A stretch of DNA of 64,000 nucleotides from Paramecium tetraurelia (GCF_000165425.1 NW_001799004.1:124001-188000), one strand, 5' to 3'; positions 36,145 to 49,320 are shown, counted from the stretch's first letter. Numbers and translations are program-made. Notes: generated from the letters alone by a model not told the origin.

Positions 36145-37240
36145 TCTGATTTAATATCTAAATAATAATAATAAATCATAGCCCACTTAAAATTCAAATT
36201 TATAGATAAATATTAAGGAGGGTCTTAATATTTTATCGAATCAAAGTTAAATTACAAAGTTTCATGAACAATATATACTTATATTTATCCTCTCACTAGC
36301 TTTGTGATTATTTCTAACGCCACAGTCTGTGGATCACCTTAGGATTTGAATTACAAATTAGAAAATCAACTTCTTTATTTAAAATTGCTATTGAGATAAC
36401 TAAATATCCTAATTAATGGTAATATATATTTTTAAAGTTAAATTTTTTTCTGTATTAATTAAATATAGGCATTAATTTTAGATTGATAGACTGTTAAATT
36501 AGAAAAAATGATTGTATTTCAGAAAGTTTTTAGTTTAAATTCTATTAAGTTTAGTTTTCGAATGACACTGTTATTAAATCCAATTAGATATATATTATCT
36601 ATTATAATATTAGATTTTTTTTTGAATTTTGAGAATCAAGACTTAATTGCCAAAGATCTTGAGATATAATCATTTATGAATCAATATATTGAAATTTTAA
36701 ATTTTTTTAATAATAATTCGAATAAAGAGAAATGTATATTTAGTTATTAGAAAATTAAAATACACAAAATATACAATATTAAATGAATTTACAGAAATTG
36801 TAAAATTTAATACAACAATTTTGAAAATCAAAAGAAAAATGCTAAAATTTTGTTGTTTACTGCAATTCTACGGAGTTCAACTAAATTTTAGAGAACTTGA
36901 TTATTTTATATTCTTGTTTTATAATATTGCATGTAAATTTGTGTAATTATTTTAGATATAGTAAATGCTCTGGATATTATAATCTCTTTAAATCCAAAAC
37001 CTAGATTATATTGAATAAATAATTAATAAATATTGCTTTTAAAACAGCTAAATTACTTATTACTCTAAAATATCTAAATTTCTGATAATATTCTCCAAAA
37101 TATAAGTGAATATTATGATTTTTATTAAAAATATAAATAATAAATGGAAAGATATTTCTGATAAGTATATAATTATATATAAAATATAAGAGATATTAAT
37201 AATTTTGAGTCTTAAATTGATTGATTGAATAATAATAATT
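36145..37240. other. Spacer, nothing recognised
   Basis: About 1 kb of AT-rich sequence between two minus-strand genes. The last 75 nt belong to duplicated segment B. No conserved coding frame. Confidence 0.45.
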
Positions 37241-38762
37241 TCAACAAAATAATTTATTTTCTTCAATACTGAATATTTTTTATTGTAAAAACTTGGTTGT
37301 TAATGAGTTGATTAGACTATTGATTTTGAATACATTGTCATCAGTTCTTAATTCACCAATTAATACCATTTCAGCAGCAATTAAATAAGTAAGATCAACT
37401 GGATAAGCATGATCTAAACCTTTGATTTTATGATGTTCAATAGATGTATTAAAATCTAAAAAGTCCTTTAGTAATTTAGGATCAAAACATTCTTATTTAA
37501 CTCTAATTTTATCTTTACTAAGAATCAAAGTCTTAGATTTCACTTATTTATGCATTTATTCTTAAGTAAATGGGAATAACCATGGATCATAAGCAATAAC
37601 AGTATTAACATCGACTTCTTAAGCAACTCTAAGAACAGTTGCACCTCCAAATGAATGACCAATTAAATTAATTGATAATGGTTTAAAATCAAAGAATACA
37701 TCTTTAATTTGATTTGAATTCAATGTATTAATTAATTATTAAACTTGTTCAGTTCTCCATTCTAAATGAGCTGCTCTAACTTTTTAATATTTTTCAATTG
37801 TTTCTGGATAATTACCTGTATTATACATTTTAGTTCCTTTAGTATCCCAAGGATATACTAAATCATAATGTTATAATGAAAATACAACATATCCTTCACT
37901 TGCTAATTATTAACATAATGCTGTATATGCATTTCTATGTTATGAAAATCCATGACTAAATATAATTACATCTAATTCTGTATTTAATAATGGTTATTCA
38001 ACACTTGCTGTAAAATTAATGAAACTATATTTAAATATATTAATTACTTTAAGAGACCTAATCCAATATCAAATACCCATTCAGATGGAACCCATTTAGT
38101 TTATAAAACAGATATTTCATACAATTATTTAGCAAATTTATTATTAGGTAACCATTTATATTTAATATCTTCTTATTTATTATCAGCACATGGATAATAA
38201 ACAGATGTATCAGTTGATAAACTATCATTTAATTTGATTTATTTATAACAAGTTCTATATTTACCTGTTGTCTTTGGAAATTCATAAACAGGATAACTTA
38301 TTAAAGTCCAAATATATAAAATAGTTAATACAGCTGCTACTTAACATAATATTTTATCTGCAAATTACAATGCCTATTAATATAAAATGATCGAATACTC
38401 TATCAAAAAAGAAGAATGTATATGCTGCCATAATAAGAATTGAATTAAATCTAAATCCTTCAAAAAAGTATTTCAATATTAACCAAATACATAATCCAAA
38501 GAATCCAAATAAATCAAAATATGAATTATGATTAGCATGACTATTTCTATTCAATTTATTTATTAATTATACTTTTTCACAGGTCCTACATTATCTAAAT
38601 CCACTAATTTTTATTGAATTGGAAATATCACTGATTACATTTCGATCAAAATACAGAATACAACATGAGCAGCCAATATAAATTCTAATATAAACACCTT
38701 TCTCATATATTAAATATTTATTATTTTTAATAATCAAATCAATTATCATTAAATATAATTGT
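37166..38762. repeat. Duplicated segment, copy B (PAF-AH)
   Basis: Partner of 19416-21012 in direct orientation. Differences seen by eye include base changes at the positions matching 19843, 19878, 20305, 20726, 20834, 20936 and 21001. Flanks on both sides are unrelated between the copies. Confidence 0.95.
37241..38706 (-). CDS. Membrane-anchored PAF-acetylhydrolase-like lipase, copy B
   Basis: Same length, introns and motifs as copy A (GHSFGGATV elbow, AYDPW, DHAYPVD). Only a few codons differ, such as Leu for Phe at residue 7. All three introns and the stop are intact, so both copies should be functional. The two genes are so close that reads from one can be placed on the other, and either could be an assembly artefact; different flanks argue for a true duplication. 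Confidence 0.9.
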
Positions 38763-38900
38763 GCTTGATTATGTATATTTATTTTAATATATATAATTAT
38801 AATTAATCATAATATTGAAGAAAAACTGTTTAATTATTTTTGATTTTGGAGAGTTAAAGTCAAAATTTATGTTTTTTAAAATAATATAAGCACGAGAAAA

Positions 38901-39722
38901 TCATTAATTCGATAGACTGTTTATTTTTTATTGTAAGATTTTTTATCTTATGCAATTAATTCTAGCTGTTATATTTTCGAGATTTTTTTCATCAATCATT
39001 TCAGGGATATATTTGTATTTTTACTATGTAATTATTCTTTCAGCTTTAAAGGCTTTCTCTAGAATCTCTTATGTAACTGGAGAGCCTTTATTTGGTGATA
39101 ATTTTGGCCTTATACCAAGTTAAGCAGTATATGCTTCAGTTCTACTGAATTTATGCTGGGATAACCTGTTTTCATTTGGAAGTTATTGATCCATGAAAAC
39201 AAGCATAGGTTGTGTTTTTAAGATTTCTTATGGTTGATAATACCCTAAAGGAGGAGTCTAATTTTCAGTTTTATATTTTTTTCCAAGCCTTGGTGAATTG
39301 CAAATATTAGTTGTAAACTTTCTCATGATTCCATCGTTAAATTCTAATTTTTAATTCAACCCTGTGAGCGGCTTTTACACTTACAATTCTGTTTCAATAT
39401 TTAATTACATTTTTTTATCAAGTTGACGCAAATGAGTTAAGCTGCACCAATCAGAATTCCCATGAGTTGAATAAATCTCTTTAAGAAATTTCACTTTTCT
39501 ATTTCTATCACTATAACTATCAATTTATTACCTTTAAGATGCTTTCGAAGTGTTAGAGGTTGTTCTATCAAAAATATGTTCACTTTTTTTATTATTTGTT
39601 CTTGAAAAAGTTCTTTTTGTAAGACCCTTTAGATTTCCTAGTTCGTCTCTTTCATCTTTAAATGGAATAAATCCAGTGCCTTCTTGCTCTGCTTTTTCCT
39701 ATAAAAATATTAAAGCTTTCAT
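38901..39722 (-). CDS. Unknown basic protein, ciliate-type
   Basis: ATG 39722 to TGA 38901-38903 with one 21-nt intron (39521-39541): 266 residues. The protein is rich in Lys, Asn, Gln and Thr, has no hydrophobic segment, and contains RDELGNLKGLTKRTFSRT, STHGNSDWCSLTHLRQLD, SPRLGKKYKTENQTPPLGYY and, near the end, KYKYIPEMIDEKNLENIT. The P-P-L-G-Y-Y turn faintly recalls proline/tyrosine motifs of microtubule inner proteins, but it occurs once and proves nothing. The gene lies 195 nt upstream of PAF-AH copy B on the same strand. Confidence 0.65.
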
Positions 39723-40280
39723 TTGATTTATTTATAATTTCACTTTTATATACTATGAAAGTAAATAACTAATTTAAAAATCGTATTGTACAACTTCTAT
39801 GGGTCAAAAATAAAAGATCAACATTTAAGAAATTAATCACAATAAACATATAACTGTAGGTTACTTAAGTGATGACAATATTCTCTTTCATTTAGAATCA
39901 GTTAAAGCTTACACATAGAATTAAATTAGTTTAAATATAGAAGTTAAGATTTTTAGGGATCTAATAAGTGAATTATAACATAATGATATATTGTTGCTTT
40001 TAGAATTATTATAAAGATCTTAACTATTTAGGTTGAATAATACTTTTAGTTGAATTTCTATTTGAGGAAGAAGTAAATAAATAATTCATATTTTTAGGAT
40101 CACAAATTGATTATTTGAAGAATTAATTTAGGAAATTTAATAAGGAAATTAAATATGATATATAAATTTATGAAATGGTGATATTAAAAAGTAACAAAAT
40201 ACAATAAAGTCATAAATAGAGAATATTTTATAGAAGATTATTAAGTTTTTAAGGTAAAAGAAACTATAAATATGAAACAC
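39723..40280. other. Spacer, nothing recognised
   Basis: AT-rich, between two minus-strand genes; no conserved frame. Confidence 0.45.
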
Positions 40281-43200
40281 TCATTAATCTGATGAGAATC
40301 TATAATTATTACTAATAAATCCAAAAATTGAATTACTTAATTAAAAATCAATCTTAGTGATTTAAAAGTGATATTTTCTTTATTTTAGATTAATAGTTGA
40401 ATTGATATGATTCTTTGCACTGACTAGATCTACATAAATACCATCATAATCCAAATAAATTGAGAAAATGCCAATATTTATTTGCACCATTTGAAAATTT
40501 AAAGAATATCCTTTGATAGTATTTCTTCTAAACATTCTTTGAAATTTCTAATCTTAACATAAATCTTCAACAACCTAAATTAATTTATAATAGATTACAT
40601 CATTTATGATTTAACTATCTATCTCTGTATCAGCAAATATATAAGTAAAGTGAGACTCATTTTGATTATTATGTTCGATTTGATAATATTTATTAAAAGC
40701 TTCATAAAAGGCTTCATGAAAATAGATTTATCCTGCGATAAACTTAATGGGATTGCGATTACAATAATTGCATCTACATAAGATAAGTCCTTATTTTTCT
40801 AAATCAAAGTTTATTTTCGTTAATTCTTGATAAAATGATTTAAAGTCAACAATTTTTCTATCAGGACATTTTTAAAGGATTAAAGGTTACCGAATTCTCA
40901 ATTCTTTATTAACTATACAAAACAGTTGCCTAAATACAACCTATCTTTGATATAAATCTGAAACATAATCTTCTCTTTTAATTTTGTATCTATAATTAAA
41001 TTCTTACCACAAATATTATTCTCCTTTATATTCAAAAATATTAATTCCATTAGTGTAAGACATGTCTTTAAACATATATGAAAGTATATTTGGATCTAAA
41101 TATATGTAATTTTAAATATTCATTCGTAGAATTTATTATCCTAATTATTAATTACATAATGGACAAACATAACCTTTTGTTGGAAACATCTTTTTAAAAT
41201 TAGTAAAATGTGCAATATAACTTCTGATATCCATACAAACTTCTAGATTTGGACAAAGTTTACATCTAACTGGATATTCAATTGTAAGTTATGTCAATTG
41301 GTCTATCATATTTACTTAGTAATTTCTGTATTTATACAAATTCAATTATTTGCTTATGTTTTGCTCTTCTTAAAGAAGTCCTCCTTGGGTCACTAAAATT
41401 GTCTATTATTATATGATTTTTTGGAATTCTTAGTATTGCATTTTTTATTATACATCTGGATGTTGTAAATAGAATTTTGCAATGAATGGATCCACAGCTT
41501 TGCCGTCTATTTTATTCATATCTNNNNNNNNNNNNNNNNNNNNNNNNNNNNNNNNNNNNNNNNNNNNNNNNNNNNNNNNNNNNNNNNNNNNNNNNNNNNN
41601 NNNNNNNNNNNNNNNNNNNNNNNNNNNNTAATGATACTATTTACATATCATTCTCTACTCTTTCAAATATTTGTTTAAATTGCTTATGATATTCTGACTA
41701 AGTGAAAAAATTCAAATATTTAGATTTATTTCTGCAGCATTTATTAAACATAATCCCTTTTATTATTGTTACTTCATCAACCTCTTCATAGAATTCTTTA
41801 TAAGCTTCAACTCTCCAATCTTAAACTAAGTCATCTAGGTTAGTTGCTTATTAATCGCAATGTGGACATTAATAAAGTTTTTATTATTGAATTTATTATA
41901 AAGCTTCTTTGAATTCAAAGCATGTATTTCGATGTAAACATTTTCTTGTTAAAGCCTATGTCATATAACAATCTTACTGGATTTTTATATCTAACTTTAT
42001 TTATACAATGTAGTTAGAAAGTGTCAAAAGTTATTGTTTCTATTACATTATTTTCATATGATAAATTATTAAAATATGATTCAAAAAAGTCACATTCAGA
42101 TTAGAATACATTATTATCGTTTTTCTGTTTTATTAATTTTAATAATAAGAATTAGTCAATGTAAATGTATTTATTTAGATTGTCAATTGCCATTATTTAA
42201 TTTTAAGTTTAATTACACAAAGGACATGAGTACTTTTATTTATTATCAATTTGTTTTTTAAAGACAAAATCAAAAACATATGTTAGCAAGTCAATTGAGT
42301 TGTTAAAATCTATACATTTAATACATCTTGTTGGTAATTCCATTTTTAATTTAGTAATTTAATCAACTAAATTATCTTATAATTATAATGATATTATGCT
42401 TTATGATAAATTTTATTTTAACTATGGTTTATCAAGTAATAAATTACTTTGGGTAATTGATTATAAGACTTAATTAAATCTAGTTTAGAGTTCTAATTAT
42501 TATTACTCTGTAAATTATTAATTGTATTTATTCGAGTATTAAGTTAAAATTTCAGAAAAAGGAAAATATGTATTCTAAATGATGGTTTTAGTTTCTTACT
42601 CAATATTAAATATAATTGAAGTTGGGTTATTTTTCTTGATTTCTTTTAGAAGTTCTTAATCAACAACAATTCCATCAAAAAAAGTATCTAAACTAGAAAT
42701 ATTTAAATGAATTTCGCATCCTGGATAAATACATTAAAAGATGTTCTAATTCTATTAATTATTTTATTAATAATATTTTTTTTTTGTGAATTCATAGCAT
42801 TCAAAATGCAAGCATCATCCTTTTATTCTAATAGGAATATTAATTTTTATAAAATCTAAAAGACAGTAAAGTTAAAATGCTTTTTATTAAAAGACATTCT
42901 TTTCAATTAGAGACTTTAAATTTGTCTAATAATCTCTTTACCTTATTAATTTCAAAAAATGTTCCTTAATGCCAAATTTAGTGAATAAGTCTATATATTT
43001 ATTATTTCTCTAATATTTATTGACCATACATCCATAAATGATGTGAATTTCATCAACAAATTCGTGAAATTCTTCATAAGCATGATTTCTAATATCCCAC
43101 ATTAGATCAGAATATTATTATGCATTTTAATTACAGATTTTACAAACAAATGGTTAATTATTGTTAATCTAAACTTCAAATTCCTTTAATTCAAAACATT

Positions 43201-43367
43201 CTTTTAAATGCAAGCATTTATTAGTTATTACCTAAATAATATATAATCATTACAGGATTTTCATATTACAATCCATTGAGTTATTTTAATTTTATAGTAT
43301 CTAGAGTGATTTTTTCAAGATTAGTATTCCCATTAATTTCAGGCCAATTGTTTATCCTTTCAAGCAT
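40281..43367 (-). CDS. Poly-SP-RING-like zinc-finger protein, copy II (contains assembly gap)
   Basis: Inverted homologue of copy I, from ATG 43367 (MLERINNWPEINGN) to TGA 40281-40283. Both 22-nt introns sit at the same N-P/A-V-T positions as in copy I. The first half is nearly identical to copy I; the second half diverges and the C terminus is quite different (QKFQRMFRRNTIKGYSLNFQ, ending NNYRFSSDQ). A run of 105 N (41524-41628) falls where copies I and III carry the IPVRIRGCQHYECYE finger. Copy III has 419 nt there, so the gap is almost certainly shorter than the missing sequence. Apart from the gap no frame break was found. Function as for copy I: SP-RING-like fingers, no other domain. Confidence 0.75.
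41524..41628. other. Assembly gap (105 N)
   Basis: A run of N inside copy II. The homologous stretch of copy III is 45026-45444 (419 nt). Confidence 0.99.
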
Positions 43368-43756
43368 TTTTAGCTTTATTTTTGTATTTCTATTATTAAA
43401 AATTAAATAGCAAAATCTAATAATAATGATTAATAGCGATTACTAATTATATCAAATAATTAAGTTAAAATAAGGAATTATTTTGATATTTTAAAAAGAA
43501 GGCAAAAGTAATATTTACAAAACTAATAATAATTTTGGAATTAAAGAATCTAATCAAACTTAATATGTTATTCTGTTTTGGTTGATTAGTACTACTTTGA
43601 TTAAAAAATTGTTTTTGAAAATTTGATTGATAGTACTTAGTAAATTTCAAATTATTAATATATATTAAATGAATATTATATATAGATTTATTTGGTTTGC
43701 AACGGCATCTAAATAATTCATCTTTTGTTCATTTATATAATATTATTATCAAATAC
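43368..43756. other. Junction between copies II and III
   Basis: It contains the 3' flank of copy III (43520-43756, repeated inverted at 30237-30467) followed by the 5' flank of copy II. The small open frame at 43465-43650 is not supported as a gene. Confidence 0.6.
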
Positions 43757-45886
43757 TCATTCATTTATCCAAAATTCCATTCCACCATCAATAAAATCAA
43801 AGATTTCATTAAGGTAAATTTCTAATTTAATCATACGCACTTTAAAACCATATTATTTTAATTTTTGATCAATACGTTAATTGAAATTCTACATTGCTTG
43901 TTCCATATCAACATATATACCTTATTAATCTAATACGATTGGGATTTGCATAATGTTTAGAAATTAATAGCAAATAACTTGAATTTGTACCCTTATATTT
44001 CAGATCCTCTAAATAAACTTTGATACTTTTCATCAGACATCATATCCCAAAAGCTACCATTTTCCCTTTAAAAATTAATTTTTAAAGGTAAGATAAGTTG
44101 AACTGTTTTGATATAACTATCTCTCTCTGTATCAGCAAATGTATATGTAAAGTGAGACTCATTTTGATTATTATCTTAGATTTGATAATATTTATTTAGA
44201 GCTTCATAAAAGGCTTCATGAAAATAGATTTATCCTGCGATAAACTTAATGGGATTGCGATAACAATAATTGCATCTACATAAGATAAGTCCTTATTTTT
44301 CTAAATCAAAGTTTATTTTCTTTAATTCTTGATAAAATGATTTAAAATCAACAATTTTTCTATCAGGACAATTGTAAAGAATTAAAGGTTACCGAATTCT
44401 CAATTCGAAATTTACTCTACAAAACAATTGCCTAAATACAACAATTCTATCTAATAAACTTGCAACATAATCTTCTCTTTTAATCTTTTATCTATTTTTA
44501 AAATCCTAAAGCATATATTATTCACCATGATATTCAAAAATTTTGGTATCAATAATATTAGACATATTCTAATACATATAGGAAAGTATATTTGGATCTA
44601 AATATATGTAATTTTAAATATTCATTCGTAAAATTTATTATCCTAATTATTAATTACATATTGGACAAGAAAATCCTTTTGCTAGAAAAAATTTTTTAAA
44701 ATAAATAAATTGTGCAATATAACTTCTAATATCCATACAAACTTCTAGATCTCTACAAAGTTTACATCTAACTGGATATTCAATTGTAAGTTATGTTAAT
44801 TTGTCTATCATATTTACTTAGTAATTTCTGTATCTTTACAAAGTTAATTATTTGCTCAAATCTTGCTCTTCTTAAAGAAGTCCTCCTTGGGTTGCTAAAA
44901 TTGTCTATTATTATATTATTTTTTGGAATTCTTAGTATTACATTTTTTATTATACATCTGGATGTTGTAAATAAAATTTTACAATGAATGGATCTACAGC
45001 TTTGCCGTCTATTTTATTTATATCTTCTTCAATATTTTCGGTTTTTTTATTATAGTAAAATTTGAATGAGCTTGGATTACTCTTTTTAATGACATTTAAT
45101 AAATCCAAATCAACAGATATGCCTGAAAATAATGTTTAGATATCAAGTATTTTTTATTGTTCATCTAATTCTTTACTTATAGGTACAGATTATATAGAAT
45201 AGTTTTTGTGTGCAATTCTTAATCGATTTGAACAAAATGGTTGTTTGCATTCTAAATATTATATCTTTTTTCTATTTTCAATTTAAAAGTTTAATAAACT
45301 AGTTAATTCATAACATTCATAATGTTGACATCCTCTTATTCTAACAGGGATATTTATTTTCACTTTATCTAACAAACAAAAACACAAATAAATTATTTTA
45401 TTATTATTGTTTTAAATCTATTATTATTATAAGTCTCTTCTGATTAATGATACTATTTACATATCATTCTCCACTCTTTCAAATATTTGTTCAAATTGCT
45501 TATAATATTCTGGCTAAGTGAAAAAATTCAAATATTTATATTTATTTCTACAGCATTTATTAAACATCATCCCTTTTATTATTATTACTTCATCAACCTC
45601 TTCATTAAATTCTTTATAAGCTTCAACTCTCCAATCTTAAACTAAATCATATTTGCTAAATGCTTATTAATTACAATGTGGACATTAATAAAGTTTTTAT
45701 TATTGGATTTCTTTTAAAGCTTCCTCCAATTCAAAACAAGCTTTATGATGTAAGCAATTTTTAGTTAATGCCTATGTCATATTATATTGTTACTGGATTT
45801 CTATATCTTTCTTTGGTCACGGGATTCAATAGTGAAAATGTGTCAAAAATAATCGAATTCAAGGCTTAATTATTAAAATATTACAT
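43757..45886 (-). CDS. Poly-SP-RING-like protein, copy III (second half only)
   Basis: It corresponds to the second half of copies I and II. From ATG 45886 (MQYFNNQALNSIIF) 31 codons lead to the conserved 22-nt intron (45772-45793) and then to NCLHHKACFELEEA...CPHC, IPVRIRGCQHYECYE, YPVRCKLC...CPIC-type and the last CRCNYC-like finger (here CRCNYC reads C-R-C-Y-R-N). The first three fingers are missing. Near 43960-43985 the frame slips: the expected ending (QIPIVLDQQGIYVDMEQAMQ to GGMEFWINE) lies in another frame, and the exon length is two bases off a multiple of three. It is either a 5'-truncated pseudogene or a shorter gene with a sequencing error. The 3' flank equals that of copy I. Confidence 0.65.
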
Positions 45887-46240
45887 ACAAATAAAATATA
45901 TCATTAATTGCGATTACTATTTATATAAAATAATTAAGTATGTAATAAGAATTTATGATTTTAGTTCAAAAAGAATCTAAGTATTCACTTATAGTATATT
46001 AATTATTGAAGAGAATATATAGTAATTTTATATATAAATAACATAATTTAATTTCAATATTATTATTTTTTTTAAGTTTGAGAACTACTAGAAATTAAAG
46101 ATTAGCTTATGTTTGTAAATTAATTGAATTAATATTTTGGATTTTCTAATTAAAAGTTGTGATAATCTTATTTCTAAGGACTTCTGTAATTGTAATTATT
46201 TAATGGATAATTAATTAATAATTTATTTTCAGTCAGTCTT
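45887..46240. other. Spacer, nothing recognised
   Basis: AT-rich, no conserved frame. It does not contain the first half of the poly-SP-RING gene, which confirms that copy III is truncated at its 5' end. Confidence 0.5.
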
Positions 46241-46954
46241 TCATATTCCCTAATGTGATATCATAATATATTACTGAGCTTTAATTTTTATCTACTATAC
46301 TGAAGGAATATTATAGTACTTTCTTTATCTTAAACTTTTAATTTGCTCATCCACATAAGAAATTTAAGGGAAAATTTTGTCTAACACACCTTGATTGAAA
46401 TTATAATCCTAATTCATTTTTTATAATTCAAATTACTTGAATTCAATGTGATCCCCCATAGAATATTTAATATATAATTCTAAGTAGGCTTCACTTTCTT
46501 TATCTAAATCATTATTTTAAATATCGTTCCTCATTTTCTTTATCATACTTTTAACGTTCTCCTTTTCTTTTTTTAAAATATTTTGATCTTAATAACTTTT
46601 ATTAGTTTAGTATAAATCAGAATGAATTGAATTTGAAATACTTAATTGTAGCATTATTTTATTCTTGCTTAAAATTATGGCAGGATGCCTAGGTTGACTT
46701 TTAAAATGCCTTTTGACAACTTAATATGAATATAATAGATTGATCAAATTTTAAAAGTCTTCATAAACATAATATTAAATTAAGGCTTCCTACTATTCGA
46801 TATTTTAATATTTTTATTTTTGGAATTCCATTTATTACTATTCTTGTTGTATCATTCCTTAATTTTGTAGTCTATAAGCTTAATTTTGATTATATTTATA
46901 ATGAGAATCATCAGAATACATATATTTTGAAATCGCATCTTGATGATTATGCAT
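46241..46954 (-). CDS. Unknown Gln/Tyr-rich helical protein
   Basis: One intronless frame of 237 residues, ATG 46954 to TGA 46241-46243. The beginning is polar with His, Tyr and Gln (AISKYMYSDDSHYKYNQNQ); the middle has a compact, conserved-looking block (DFQNLINLLYSYQVVKRHFK, then SQPRHPAIILSKNKIMLQLS); and a helical part follows (KKEKENVKSMIKKMRNDI). No transmembrane segment, signal peptide or known domain. I do not recognise the family. Confidence 0.65.
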
Positions 46955-48017
46955 TTTTATTATTATTTTTCGTTCAATCAATTAAAGTTATTGTTCTTGA
47001 TAATTAATTTAATAGAATAAAAAATTAATAATAGAATATAATTATTTATAACTAAAATTTAGACATCTTAATTATAAAGAACTCATTCAAATACAGGTTT
47101 TATTGTAGCTAAAAATTACTTTAAACTTAAAACCTATACTAAAGGAATTGATACAATTGAGGCCAGACTTACTTTTTCAATAATATTCAACCTTATAATT
47201 GGATGATATCAATTAAATTTTCATTTCATAAATAAAGGTTCAAATAAATTTATTACAATTCAAAGTGAAGTTTATTCATTAATTCAATGAAAAATTAGAA
47301 ATCTGTATATTTTGGATAATTTAAACAGTGATTAGAATTGAAAGTTTAAATGCATGAATATATGTCTTATAGTATGAATGAAGTTTATTAGTTTTTATTA
47401 CATAGGATTTCAAAACCAATAAATTAATTTTCATAGTATATTGAATACTCTTTCTATTATTCTTCAGTCTTTTCCTTATTCCTAAGGTTTATCTAAATTC
47501 TCTCTTCAATCTTACATTAGACCTTTTATTTCTTTCCTTGTATAAATTTGTTTATCTATTAATAAGAAAGCGTTATATAAATCTTTTACCTTCTAGAATT
47601 ATTAATCCATTAGATGCTATTACTTTTTGTTTTTGTTTGATTTAATTAATTTGAAATATTACCCTGAAGATTAATCCTTCTTAAAATAAAAAGCATAAAT
47701 AAACTGTAATTTTGTTCTATCTTTATTATTAATTTGTATCCGTTCATGAATTAATAATCCTAGATATTTTTTCCACATTACTCTACCAATATGACATTTT
47801 TACTGAAAAATAGCACTGCTTAAATATAGAAGATTTTATATTTTAAGAAAATTACATTACAGCCCAAATATTTTTAATTAAGAATAGTAATAAGTAATTT
47901 TAATTTTAAACAATTTTGGAACAACATAGAATTTTTAATAAATGTAATTATAGAAAATATAGATTTATTTATTGTTCATATGCATTTCATATAAAAGTTA
48001 ATAATTATTAATTTAAT
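46955..48017. other. Spacer, nothing recognised
   Basis: About 1 kb of AT-rich sequence between divergent genes, with no gene, RNA or repeat found. Confidence 0.45.
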
Positions 48018-48845
48018 ATGATGCATACTCTACCAATAATGATAATATTTTGCATGGCAACTACCATTGTCTTGAGTTAAGAATTTGTCACATTTCACAA
48101 AGGTGTTTGTGGTTGCGAGGAATTGAATGAAAAAGAGTGTGAAGCTGAAAGTGATTGGATGTAGGGACGGTGCAACATTGAAAAAGGAAAGTGCGTAACT
48201 CGAAAATGTGAAAATATTAACAATATTAATCTTTGTATATATCTAGGTTGTTTTGTTAAAAAGAACAAATGCTATAAGCCAAAAAGATGCAGTGAGCAAA
48301 CTGAAGATGAATGTAGTGAATTATTCAATCGCGATTGCGCTTACGATTCAAGTTAAAAAAAATGTTTGAGTTTTACTGAGCCATCATCTGATGAATCTAT
48401 TCCAAAATGTGCTGAACGATCTGTAGACGATTGCTATGTTGCTAGAGAAGGCCTTTGCTATGTCAAAGATGGAAAATGTTAAGAATTGACAACTTGTGAA
48501 GAAGTGAAATTAGATGCACTTTGTTTTAAGGCTTATCCTGCATGCTTTATGCAACCAACCATTTCTTGCGATACAAATCATAAATGTGAGAGTATATTCA
48601 GTACAAGATGTGTTCCAAGAAAATAAAAAATAAATGGAGATTAATTTTTACTTTGTAGAGAATAAGAGGATGGAAAATGTGTAAATTTTGATCCAACTTA
48701 AGAGAATGAAGAAACTTGTTACTAAAAGTCTGAGTTGTTTTATCATTGGGATGGCAAAAGTTGTGTAAAATGCAAAGGTTGGTAAATCAGTGCATAAAAA
48801 ATTACAATTTTCATTTTTATTGCATTGATTTTGAATCACATATGA
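48018..48845 (+). CDS. Small Cys-rich surface-antigen-like protein
   Basis: Intronless, 275 residues: signal peptide (MIIFCMATTIVLSQ), about 30 cysteines spaced 8-20 residues apart in units such as GVCGCEELNEKECEAESDW and RCNIEKGKCVTRKC, and a C-terminal hydrophobic stretch (ITIFIFIALILN) suitable for GPI attachment. The CE/CAE...C..W..GKC pattern resembles the cysteine-periodic repeats of Paramecium immobilization antigens, including the giant one 2.4 kb downstream, but this one is a tenth of the size. Expected at the cell or ciliary surface. Two ATGs overlap at 48018 and 48021. No frame problem was found. Confidence 0.85.
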
Positions 48846-49320
48846 AATTAATATTATTTGTTGAAACTTTTCAAAATATGAATTGATTTATTGATTTTAA
48901 CATCTGAAAATGATAATAATTTTTAAATTCTTTGTGACAATCTTTAGAATAAAAATATTCTTTTCATACTAATGAAAATAAGATCTAGTACAATCAAACT
49001 TCCATCAACTTTGTGGATAAATGAAGGATATTTATATTAGAAAGAATATTAATTTTGTTTAAATTGCTATTATTTTTTAGATCAAATTAAAAATGTGAAA
49101 AAATTCAAAACTATTGTTAACAACCCTTTTTTGAGAAAAAGAATAAAAACAATTTTAGAGGTTAAAAATAATTTTATTTGAATGATTTCATTTTTGATAT
49201 AGATATTAATACCAACTTAAAAGGATGATGAATTTGTAAAATCAACAAAAATACTAAAAAACACAAGATATATTTTTATACATTATGTTAAATGAGACTC
49301 ATATTTATTTAAAATATATA
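48846..49320. other. Spacer, nothing recognised
   Basis: AT-rich sequence between the mini-antigen gene and the Cys-rich remnant. Confidence 0.45.

Noticed and set aside
43465-43650. A 61-codon frame conserved in the flank of copies I and III
   Set aside because: The conservation is of duplicated DNA in general, not of codons; no start context or domain.
26816-45886. The inverted repeated arms as a large mobile element
   Set aside because: No transposase, integrase or reverse transcriptase, no terminal inverted repeat or target duplication; the arms hold ordinary genes with introns.
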